From: Malachius bipustulatus
Lineage: Eukaryota > Arthropoda > Insecta > Coleoptera > Melyridae
Assembly (NCBI GenBank): GCA_910589415.1
Contig: OU342634.1
Location: 20,023,144 to 20,087,143, forward strand
DNA: 64,000 nucleotides
Direction: 5' to 3'
Made by a program: the position numbers and the translations under genes. The notes beneath the pieces are model-generated. The model did not search any database. It had not been told where the DNA came from and worked only from the letters and a program-made list of their open reading frames with translations. Within the stretch, counting starts at the first letter, position 1. Each line of letters opens with the position of its first letter. Below, one piece after another: positions 38,083 to 47,594 of the stretch.

Positions 38083-39700
38083 AAATCGCGAAATTTCGAT
38101 TTTCAAAACGCTCCTGTAGCTTTATCTTTCAAGATTAGTGAACGAAATTTTGGATTCTTGTAAAGCTGAGGAATGACTTTAGATTTTCGTTGAAAAAATT
38201 TCCAAAAGTCACGTTACTTCTACAGGGTGTCCCTTCAAAGTTCCACATATCCGGGTTTTGTCATCTCATTTCAGGTCGCAGTTTTGAATCTAGGAGGCTG
38301 AAATTTTTGTGGGAGTAAGATATCCACAAGGAGTGGTCTGGTATTGCACTTGAGCAAAATCGGCCGAGCCGTTTCAAAATGGCAGCCATTTTAATTTTTG
38401 GAAAAAGGACTATTTTTTTAACCCCTGTATAAGCTAGATAGAAAAAGAGTTTTATATCAAATTCACAATATTGGAAGTAAATGACTTGAAATTTAATTTC
38501 ATGCAACAAAATTTGCATTTTTTCTATTAATAAGCCAGTAGAAAAAGGGTAAAAATGGCTAAATTTCTCCAACAATTTATGAGCACATTTTTGAAGTAAT
38601 TAAACTGAAATTTTTACAGTAGACAACTATACTAATAGACTTCAACCCTTGAGAATTTCAAAAAGTAAATAAGAAAAATGGCGGAGATATTCGATTTTTT
38701 TTTACATGATGTTTTTTTTAAATTAATTTCTCTAAATTTTTAAAAACGTTCCTGTAGCTTCATCTTTCAAGATTAATGAACGAAATTTTTTACTCTTATA
38801 AACCTTAGGGCTGACGTTTGATTTTCGTAAAAAACATTTTCCTAGAGTTGTGTTACTTCTACAGGATGTCCCTCCGAATTTCAGAAAAAAAACCGTCCGT
38901 GAGGCACGGTTTCTGGTCGAAGTTTTCAATCTAGAGCGCTGAAATTTTTTTGGTAGTAAGATACCTTCAAGTAGTCGTCTGGTACTGTATTTGAGTAAAA
39001 TAGGTAAAGACATTCCAAAATGGCGGCCTTTTCAATTTTTGGAAAATGGCTAGATTTTGAACCCCTAAATAGGCAAGATCAAAAACTTTTAAACAAAATT
39101 AACAAGATTGGAATAAACTTATTTGAAATTTGAGCTAATGCAATACAATTTGCATCATTTCTATTAATAAGCCAGAGGCGTGGGTAGGAAAAGGGTAAAA
39201 ATGTCTACATTTCTATAAACATTCATGAGCTTATTTTTGAAGGAATATAACGGACATTTTGATAGTAGACAACTATACTAATAGCATTTAACCTTCAAAA
39301 ATTTCAAGAAGTAAATATAAAAATGGCGGAGATATTCGAATATTTTTACATGATGTTTATTCCTCTAAAATTTCAAACTTTCGGTTTTCAAAACTCTCCT
39401 TTCAGTTTTTTCCGAATTTATTAAAGGTAGTGTAAAAAATAGTATTTTTCAAGTAAAGTTAGCCAGTGGCGGGCATAGGAAAAGGGACAAAATTGTTAAA
39501 TTTTGCCAATTTTTTTGATTTTTAAATTTAAAAATCCATTCTAAGGCTCGTGTTTAAACGAAATGAAATGAAATTATCACAGAAAATTTTTCACATTAAA
39601 GCACTACGCTAACATGACATGACTATGGAAAATTTCAGAAAGCCAATAATTTAAAAAGCGGTGAAAATATTCATAATTGAATCGCATAAAAATACACTAT
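38083..39700. repeat. About 2.5 tandem units of about 640 bp
   Basis: CCTGTAGCTTTATCTTTCAAG at 38,113 recurs as CCTGTAGCTTCATCTTTCAAG at 38,751 (638 bp later). A third, diverged partial unit begins near 39,389. Within each unit the same order recurs: CTTCTACAGG(G/A)TGTCCC, AATGGCGGA(G) and AAGCCAG(T/A)...AAAGGGTAAAAATG. Flanking AAAAATACACTATT occurs at 37,897 and 39,690. Likely a tandemly amplified mariner-type MITE interior. Confidence 0.7.
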
Positions 39701-40582
39701 TTCTGCGATTGATGCGCAAGAAGGTTTTTTATTCCTTTGTACCAATTCGGAATTTTATTCTTGCCTGTGATAAATTAGTGAAATCATGAAATGGCTTGGA
39801 AGATCTTATTAATTTATACGAGGTAGTCATTTTCAACTGGCTCAATATTGGGATGTCCTAAGTCATAGGAGATAACAGAGTCTGTTAAATTAGGGAAAGG
39901 TTGCAAAAACAATATTAATCTGAAAATAAAATTAGGATCACTTCAGTCGTTGCTGAAATATCATAGAAAACCTGAAAAATTGAGATTTCTTATTTTATCC
40001 GTCTGTCTATTTTATTATTGAAAATGGATAAATTATTTTTTGTAGGTTTGCATAAGTCATCAAAAGCTATCTATTTATCATAACAAAATTTTTATAAGCC
40101 GACTAGTTCCTAGAATTTTCATAGGAAACTTTTGTTTTTTCTTACGGCCTCCCTGTTTTTGTTGTTCGGTATTAAAAAATCAACTGAAACAAAAACAACT
40201 CACAGAAAAATTAAGCTAAAGGAATTTTTGAAAAATCTCTCCTTTTTAAAGAACTTTTTATACCAAATATCATAAGAAAAATTCAATAACAATAAAGCAA
40301 GTAATGTGACTATAGGTATAATAAGTTATTGAAGGCAATTATTCCGTGAAAAAAATGTTTGAAAAATTTTTGTAATTTCTTTTGAAAGTTAGTAACTTTT
40401 GATGCATAAAAGAATAAAATGCAGGTCAATGAGTATTAAGCACATAAAGTGCAATTTCTAGCCTTTTAGATGGGGTCGGAGAATTCCTCCATCGCCCTAA
40501 CAGTTGTCATGATGGCAGTGCCCGAAACTCCAACTAGAGAGCTTGCTTGCTTCCGCATCCAACAGAAGAGCCTTCCAGAGTA

Positions 40583-40642
40583 CCAGAACAAGCATAGACA
40601 CGTGTTTCGTTCTACTGGAACTCATCAGTGTGCTGCATCTGG
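40583..40642 (-). ncRNA. Type I hammerhead ribozyme (left arm)
   Basis: Minus-strand copy of the ribozyme described at 40,970-41,029. CTGATGA is at 40,628-40,622, helix II is GTTC/GAAC, then GAA and the palindrome ACACGTGT follow. The cleavage-site C is opposite 40,597. The core is intact, but the returning helix I strand is TATGC instead of TGTGC, leaving one C-A mismatch next to the core, so activity may be reduced. Confidence 0.75.
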
Positions 40643-40969
40643 AGTATCCGGAGTCCGGAGGATGCTGTCGGATGAATGGAATTTGGCTTGTCTTCAGCCA
40701 AGAATTAACATGGATCTCCGTGTGGTGTAAATAGAGCGACATCTAGCGGTCAGTCTAAAGAACTAACCGTGAATTCACTCTTCTTCATGATTGTCAATCG
40801 ACTGGCTATGGTAGTGTCTGGAACTGCAATTAACTTAAGAGTGAACTCACGGTTAGTTCTTTAGACTGACCGCTGGAAGTCGCTCTATTTACACCACACG
40901 GAGATCAGTGTTAATTCTTGGCTTAAGTCAAGCCAACTTCCATTCATCTGACAGCATCCTCCGGATACT

Positions 40970-41029
40970 CCAGATGCAGCACACTGATGAGTTCCAGTAG
41001 AACGAAACACGTGTCTGTGCTTGTTCTGG
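40970..41029 (+). ncRNA. Type I hammerhead ribozyme (right arm)
   Basis: Outer helix I pairs CCAGA (40,970-40,974) with TCTGG (41,025-41,029). An internal loop of TGCA opposite TTGT follows, then inner helix I GCACA (40,979-40,983) with TGTGC (41,016-41,020). The core is CTGATGA (40,984-40,990), helix II GTTC-CAGTA-GAAC (40,991-41,003) and GAA (41,004-41,006). The self-complementary helix III is ACACGTGT (41,007-41,014), and the cleavage-site C is 41,015. All invariant core nucleotides are present. The internal loop in helix I is where the usual loop I-loop II tertiary contact would form. Confidence 0.88.
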
Positions 41030-41292
41030 TACTCTGGAAGGCTCTGCTGTTGGATACGGAAGCAAGCAAGCTCTCTAGTTGGAGTTTCGGGCACTGCCAT
41101 CATGACAACTGTTATGGCGATGGAGGAATTCTCCGACTCCATCTAACAGGCTAGTAATTGCACTTCATGTGCTTTATACTCATTGACATGCATTTCATTC
41201 TTTTATGCATTAATCGTTGAGTATACTTGCCTTCCCTCTTCTTAGTAACTTTTGGTTTTCTAGATTCTTTATATTATTTTATATTATTTTTA

Positions 41293-41979
41293 TTGTCCCG
41301 TATCGTTATGTTCAAATTTTTTGAGCATATAGTAGGCTTAATTTTGAGCCCAAAAAACCTAAAAGTGGCAGGTCTATCTTTACTCGTTACGAAGTTACAG
41401 GCCTAAGAAAATTATGACTAGTAAATAACAAAGATCGAAATTTGAAAACCACACAACCACATTGTGTTGTAGTTTAGGCTAATAATTTATTGTTATGGTG
41501 GCGACATGAGTAAATGTCACCAAATTAAACATTAGAAGAGGTTCTCCTGCTCATACAAAATGGCATTTGGATTCAAATATATGGGGCACCAGCACATATT
41601 TCGGAATTGGCGTTTGTAACTAAATTCCAAAAAGCAATTATTATTATTGGATCGTATTCAGCATGCTGGTCAAGAGATCGGTCGCGAAAAAAAGACGAGA
41701 AATTAGAACTGTTACTTCTGCAATAGGCCTCCGAGCACAAGTTTGTATTCAGCAAGGAATAGGACATTTTTAACACATGATAAACAAAAGATGTGGTCAA
41801 TAAAATAAGCTTTATGTGGTTTTCAAAGTTAAATCTGGTATTTACTAGACATTATTTTCTTAGACCTCTAACTTCGTAACGAATGCAGATAGACCTGCCA
41901 CTTTTGGGTTTTTTAGGCTTAGGAATAAGCCTACTATATGCTCACAAGATTTGAACATAACGATATGGGACACCCTGTA
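41293..41979. mobile_element. Foldback/mariner-like remnant
   Basis: The left arm 41,293-41,454 and right arm 41,816-41,979 are inverted copies, for example AAAAGTGGCAGGTCTATCT and its complement. The right end carries ...GGGACACCCTGTATA while the left has lost the terminal few bases. The 360-bp interior has only broken frames. Confidence 0.7.
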
Positions 41980-42154
41980 TACCAAAGGATATAAAAAACA
42001 AAATGGCGGCGATAAGAAAAACAAAAGTTGACTATGAATACTCTAGCCGGCTAATAATCTAGTCGGCTTTGAGATTTATTGTACGTCATAATGTCAAATA
42101 ATGGATAGCTTCTGATGACTTATCTAAATCTACAAATTGATTAATTTTCGGGGG

Positions 42155-42379
42155 TAATTACACGAGAGCTTATTTTTTATCCGGATAAAGATGCAGTTTT
42201 AACGAAAATTTGTTTTTTATTGGCAATTTAACGAGTCAAATTGTCTGATAAAACGACGAGTCCGAAGGACGAGTCGTTTTATCTGACAATTTGACGAGTT
42301 GAATTACCAAAGAAAAAACAAATTTGAGTTTAAAAGTGCATCTTTATCCGGATAAAAAATATAAGCTCGTGTGTAATTT
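42155..42379. mobile_element. 225-bp palindromic MITE
   Basis: TAATTACACGAGAGCTTATTTT...TCCGGATAAAGATGC on the left returns inverted on the right (GCATCTTTATCCGGATAAA...AAGCTCGTGTGTAATTTA). The whole element is nearly one hairpin centred near 42,265 (GTCCGAAGGAC). Confidence 0.85.
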
Positions 42380-43264
42380 AGGGAGATAATTTAACGAATA
42401 CAAAATTTATTTAATAAATGACGTTTATTAATTTGTCAATTAATATCACCTTGGTAACTACTTACTTGATTTTGCGTCTAAAAAGCTAGCTTACATTTTA
42501 TCCAGATGCAAAGTTAGGGCTAACTTTATCCGATGTCAAAGTGACAAAAACACTATTCCTTATGTCATTTTTAATACATGAGTTAAATTATCAATAATAA
42601 ATTTCGACTTTTCAGTTTTTTTCAGACTATTTCAACAACGACTGAAGTAACAATTTTTTTAGAAGTTTATTAATTAACTTGTTTGCACATGATTTTGTTT
42701 ACTTAAACAAAATTAAATAATCAGACAATTATTATTATAAATTAGTATTATTATAAGTGAATTTATGAATGAAAATTGAAAATAAGATTATTAGATAAAA
42801 ATCTTAGAAACCCTTTTCAATGTTAATTTCTTATAAACCTAGCATCCACAGCCTTATTCGCTTCCTTACACGATTCTCTACAAATTGTTTGCCTTATGTC
42901 TGAATCTTGAGGAGATAATGTTGATGTTAATTCAAAAAAATGTACAAAACCGCAGAGAAAAATGCATAAAAGAGGACTCGTGTATACATAGACTATTACT
43001 TGGAAAAAAAACAGATAATCATTACAAAAATCAATACGATTCTATTCTAAGTTTGCACGTCGAAACATGAATCAGCAAAATTGGCCAAGATGGCGACCTG
43101 TATAGTTTTCCATTTTAACGTATGTACAGACCAACGGATGTCATTTATATGTAATAAAAATTTTCATTAAATATAAATAGTATAAAAATATTTAGAGAAA
43201 AAAAAAATTTATTGCAGAAATTAAAAGATATTTTAATTATGAATTTTATGATATGCCACACATA

Positions 43265-43393
43265 TGTCCGTATTCATCAAACTTCAAAATATAACTCTGG
43301 GGTTATATTTTGAATTTTCTTATTATCTTATTATATTTTGAACATATTCCAAAATTCCCCAGGGGTTATTACGAGTATTGATGAATACGGGCC
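43265..43393. mobile_element. Short MITE with CCGTATTCATCAA ends
   Basis: GTCCGTATTCATCAA at the left and TTGATGAATACGGGC at the right, about 130 bp in total. The interior has an ATATAACTCTGGGGTTATAT-type palindrome. Its end resembles that of the 13,798 MITE, suggesting one family. Confidence 0.65.
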
Positions 43394-43462
43394 AGAGTGG
43401 TTCAAACGAGTTTAGGACTATGTATAACTATTGACATCATCACAGTTTAATTTCATCTTAAT

Positions 43463-43552
43463 ACGGATCTGTGCTCTTATTAAACTTCTTAGACTTCTAT
43501 CGTCCTTACAATACGACAAGTTCAAGAAGTTTAATAAGAGCGCACAGATCCC
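43463..43552. repeat. 90-bp inverted repeat (hairpin)
   Basis: GGATCTGTGCTCTTATTAAA...CTTCTTAGACTT pairs with AAGTTCAAGAAG...TTTAATAAGAGCGCACAGATCC. Likely a tiny MITE or snapback product. Confidence 0.7.
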
Positions 43553-45103
43553 TAATAAATTCAGAATTAAAATAATTTCCAATTTCCGCAATAAAAAATC
43601 TAAGTCTAAATTTTAAAAATCCGAAGTTCAACAATATAAATCGTCAAATAAAAGGACTAACATTACAAACATAAATCTGGTTGATAACTGCAATGAAAAT
43701 GTGTTTTCAGTTTTTCCCAATCTTCAATAATAACGTCAATAAATAAAAAAAAACTAAAATTGATAATTTTGTTTTTTTCAAAATAATTCAAAAATAAAAA
43801 CATTTTAAAAAATCTCTTTCTGCCATTGCATTGTCCTACTGGTTGCCCAATTTTTCCTCAATTTAACTGACCCTGTATCTGCCACTGCCACGGTTTCCGA
43901 TATCCCCATGCTGTTCATTCTTATCTTGGACACAGTGTATATTAATATATTAATTATAAATATTTCTTGGCGAAGAGAAAATATTCGAAGAAGATATTAT
44001 GACAACATTAATATAACAACATAAAAAATTAAAGAAACAGTTAACAATTATACGGAGAGCTCTCTTCTTATATAACGTTTACGTTACAAAAATAATGAAG
44101 AATGAAAAAAAATTATAATTATACATAATATCATTTATAATAGGACAGTCAAACAAAACTACTAATTTATTATACATATCTATAATAAAATTATAATACA
44201 AACGAAAAGTTAATACAACAATTTCTAATAGGGCAAAACTATCTTCTTTGAATATGGATATTATTTATAAAGGTTAAAAATTTAAGATCGCAGCATAAGC
44301 AAACCATTAAGCATCCTTATAGCTCAAATAATTAATTTTCTAACTCACAATTTTAACTCAAAAAAGAACATGATATTAAATTTTAAGAATAGTTACTAAA
44401 AGAAGGTTGGCTATCTATAAAATAGAAATCTCGTACCTACCTGGAACTTACCTGATGCTTTTAATATCGCGATAAATATTCAAATAGTTTAACCACCTTG
44501 ATAGTGAATTTTAATTGGTCAAACAAGTTCTTATACAATTAGTAAGATTTTTTTAACATCAACAAGTTCTGAAGCATAAACAATCATAATTCCGGCAACC
44601 CTGGAAAATCCTATTAAGCTGTTATAAAAAAACAAATAAGTATTATGTAAGTATTATTCTTAGTATATTTATAGATAATACCTGTACTATCTAATAATAA
44701 TTATCACAATAAGTCTGATTTTATATTATGAAAACAAATCAAGAGACTTACAAAAAGTACATTAATAATTCATTCCAAAATGGACGGGTAAGATTTGATT
44801 TTTAAATGTGATAATATTTACAAAATTTTTGGTTCTGTGAACTTGTTAAGAACAAATCGATAAACTCTAAACAGCTTTTCAACAAAAATCGGGAGATTTA
44901 AATTAATGACTTTCAAACGTTTGGGCTTGAAATAATTCCACTGCATCACAAATAGGTAAACAAAAAACATTTTGGCTCTAAATTAACGGAGAGAATTTGA
45001 GCATAAATCATTGCAATTAAAGGATGAATTAACATTCACGAGGTTTACTATAAATAGCACATATAATATATTGTAGCTGGAGATTACAAGTCCACAATTT
45101 GAT

Positions 45104-45112
45104 GGAAATTCC
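45104..45112 (+). promoter_or_regulatory. NF-kappaB-like site
   Basis: GGAAATTCC, a palindromic Rel/NF-kappaB-like motif, lies 67 bp upstream of the TATA box of the CBM39 gene. Insect immune-recognition genes are often controlled by kappaB plus GATA sites. Here the assignment rests on the motif and position only. Confidence 0.4.
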
Positions 45113-45172
45113 GCACCATTAATAATAATACACGGCGATTATAGGGGTCAGCAGGTTACTTTTCAGCCGTGC

Positions 45173-45210
45173 AGATAATATAAATGCAAATGTGATGATG
45201 GAATCACTAG
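45173..45210 (+). promoter_or_regulatory. Core promoter of CBM39 gene (GATA + TATA + Inr)
   Basis: AGATAA (GATA-type) at 45,173-45,178 abuts TATAAA at 45,179-45,184. An initiator-like ATCACTAG follows, with A+1 at about 45,206, 27 nt downstream of the TATA start. This leaves a 5' UTR of about 73 nt to the ATG at 45,279, consistent with transcription starting in this exon. Confidence 0.55.
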
Positions 45211-45278
45211 TTCCCACTTTGATTTAAACTCGTCAACTTCCACTCAGAATTATTGCACACAGCAATTTCGTCCCTGAA

Positions 45279-45654
45279 ATGACGTGTCGATGTTTATTAT
45301 TATCATTCGTTTTTTTCGTGACAGTTTTTGCTGCTGCAGAAGAAAATGATTGCATGCACGATTATAAAGTTCCTAAACCTATAATTGAGGCATTTAAACC
45401 TCATGGACTGAGAGTGAGCATTCCCGATTGTACTGGAGTAACCTTATTCGCCTTCCATGGCAATATCAATATACCCATGGATGGTCTGGAAGCTGGAAAA
45501 ATGTCGAAAGATATTTTACAAAAAACTGGTGGGAGGTGGGTTTTTAGGGACAAAACAGTGAACGTGAATGTCGGTGATACAGTGCACTATTGGTTATTCG
45601 TTATTCGCCATGGATTAGGTTACCGATACGATAATGGTGTTTACACCATCACAG
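45279..45654 (+). CDS. Secreted beta-1,3-glucan-recognition protein, exon 1 (signal peptide + CBM39)
   Basis: ATG at 45,279 begins a signal peptide (residues 1-20, hydrophobic core LLLSFVFFVTVFAAA, cleavage near AAA|EEN). A canonical CBM39 module follows at about 29-125, with KVPKPIIEAFKPHGLRVSIP, LFAFHGNIN, GLEAGKMSKDI, GRWVFRDKTVNVNVGD, HYWLFVIRHGLGY and RYDNGVYTITG. These are the strongly conserved blocks of the N-terminal domain of insect GNBP3/beta-GRP proteins. They bind triple-helical beta-1,3-glucan in haemolymph and trigger the Toll/prophenoloxidase cascade. The exon ends ACAG|GTGAGA in phase 1. Joined to 49,824-49,917 and 51,701-52,076 it gives an open reading frame of 281 codons. 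Unlike full GNBPs (about 480-500 aa) there is no GH16 domain. Certain of the domain; the three-exon model is well supported by phase. Confidence 0.9.
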
Positions 45655-45959
45655 GTGAGATTGATACTTTTAAACATGATCCTTGTGTATGTTGTGTGTA
45701 TACTGAATATAGATTTCGTATATGTTTCAATTTCTGCTCTCGCTTTAATCATATTCGTGTGTAATAACATGAATTTAGTGTACCTAAATGGATTGTGTTA
45801 CACGTTGTTTGATAGTAGCGTCATTTGTAAGCTAAACTTGACTACATTATATTGCAAAGGCTTCATAATAAGCATCCGCGTTGTTCTTTTGTTTCGATGA
45901 AAGGCGATTGTCAACAAAATTCACAATAATAATCATTGATCAATTCGAAAAAAGGAACA

Positions 45960-46850
45960 ACAACAAAGGAGCGGGCGGTGCGGCCTCGCAGTTTAGCGTG
46001 CAGACCGAAAACCGTTGTCTGTTGGCTACATACCGTATTCCTGGCGCTTAAAATATCCCGTCAGTGTTCTGAAACGTTCCTTACTCTCGGTTGAAATTCC
46101 AAAGGTGTTATTTGGCTTGTCTCAACCCTGAGAGGTTCCTCCAATGTATGTCTCTCAATTTTTCTTCTTCCTTTCAGAGCTCTCCCTTTAAGAATGTGTC
46201 TTGAAAGCCACAAAATGGTTCTCGTCCTATATAAAAATATGTTGATGATCTTTTTCTTGCCAATGAGTTATCACGTTCATTTTCCGCAATTCCAGTTTGA
46301 CCTGCTATCCATTTGAGGTGAATTTTATTTTTCTTGACTAATTCGTTGAGTTTTCCTATAGGCAAGCGCAAGCCATTTTGGATCTGATGATCGAATATAA
46401 CAGCGTTTTTATGACTGCTAGACTATCCGTCAATAAATAAATTACTCTGTTTTCGCAGTTTTGGTCGACGTTTATTCGAACACATAGGTAGTTACTTCTA
46501 TTGCGTGTTGTTCCTCTTGAAGTATACGGTGGGGATGTTCCCATGGGTTTATAGTGCTTGATGCGTGGAGCCCATACACTCCTGCCCCGGTTCCCCCGAC
46601 GGTTTTGGAGCCGTCTGTGTACCACTTAATCGTACCTTCTTTGAAAGTGTAGTTCCATTCCACATTCGAAGACAGTTCCGTTATGAAGCTCCTCTTGAAA
46701 CTTAATCTCCTAATAGTTCTATGCTTTGACAGTTTCAAGAGCTTCTCGCAGCCACTTAAGGGTTGCTCGCTGTTCTTGTCTGATTCCTGCTCTTCACATT
46801 CTAAGGAGAACTTCTCCTCGATCGCCAAATGTTGAAGTTGAGGTAGCTAC
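45960..46850 (-). pseudogene. LINE RNase H / C-terminal relic
   Basis: The minus strand carries the start of an RNase H domain, IKWYTDGSKTVGGTGAGVYG (about 46,632-46,573), then EEQHAIEVTTYV. In other frames LLTDSLAVIK (about 46,435) and IHLKWIAGQTGIAENE...DNSLAR (about 46,330-46,265) follow. These are the TDGS, TDS and WIPGH...GNE.ADxLA blocks of R1/Jockey-type LINE RNase H. The downstream piece near 46,080-45,960 matches the LTG..../C-terminal region in broken frames. It lies antisense inside the CBM39 gene intron. Confidence 0.75.
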
Positions 46851-47355
46851 CCCACTTTGACAATTTGGAGACAATTTAGAAAACTGCAACCATTACCAAA
46901 CGGCTTTCTCCGTCATTCTGTCCAAATAATTTTTGTTTTTTCTAAAAACAAATTACATACAAAAATTTGTGGATTTCACATAAAATATAGAGAAAATTGA
47001 GTTAAAAATACCATAAAGTTGATCGAAAATGACAGACTATGTCAGAAAATGACAGACAGTTAAATTCACAAAGTTGACAGATTCACAGAATTAACCATTA
47101 TCATGTTTGTACGTTGCCAGATTTATTTTTATTACTTACATCTTGCGATGTAATGAGTCTTTCGCTGATTCAGGTCTCGATCTTACAATTTTTCCACGAC
47201 GCTTGATTACACAACATTTCTCTAAATCAATAATTAATTATTATTAATGTAGTACGTACTTCAAAAATGAAGTTTCATTTCAAGTCTATGTCAATGTCAT
47301 TAAGATAGGCTTGGAATTGTCAAGTTAGTTCCATTATCAAATTATTATCGCAGAT

Positions 47356-47594
47356 GTAAAGGTATGTTTCCACCAAAGGAACATTGAGGAACTTTTATGT
47401 AGCCACAAGTTTCGTCTTGCTGATTTTCCTTTGAAGTTTACCGCTCGAAATGGAAACCGGCGACAAGAAGGAACAATCTGAAATTGGAACAGAAACCTAG
47501 TGGAACATTCAGAAAATTTGTAGAACATTTTCGAAAAAAGGAAACAGAAACATAAAAGTTCCTCAATGTTCCTTTGGTGGAAACGTACCTTTAC
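47356..47594. mobile_element. 239-bp MITE with 45-bp TIRs
   Basis: GTAAAGGTATGTTTCCACC...AAAGGAACATTGAGG...TTTTATGT at the left is matched by its inverted copy ending ...GGAAACGTACCTTTAC with only two or so differences over about 45 bp. Non-coding. Confidence 0.85.

Larger units (their letters stand above)
40402..41210. mobile_element. Inverted pair of ribozyme-bearing (Penelope-like) units
   Basis: Arms 40,402-40,782 and 40,837-41,210 are inverted copies at high identity with a 54-bp spacer. Each arm holds a hammerhead ribozyme, and both ribozymes point outward-in along their own arm. Hammerheads with tiny palindromic helix III are known in the terminal repeats (pLTRs) of Penelope-like retroelements, which commonly sit as tandem or inverted partial copies. 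No RT or GIY-YIG gene is present. Opposing ORFs in the arms (from 40,470 + and 41,142 -) are byproducts of the GC-richer repeat. Confidence 0.65.
37844..45170. other. Region between CBM39 exons, filled with repeats
   Basis: This is intronic if the two CBM39 exons belong to one gene. It holds the tandem repeats (38.1-39.7 kb), the ribozyme-bearing inverted element (40.4-41.2 kb), foldback and MITE copies (41.3-43.6 kb), and AT-rich unique DNA at 43.6-45.1 kb without recognised features. Confidence 0.5.

Noticed and set aside
40470..41142. Pair of near-identical small proteins encoded on opposite strands
   Set aside because: Explained by the inverted repeat; frames overlap ribozyme sequence and lack family signatures.
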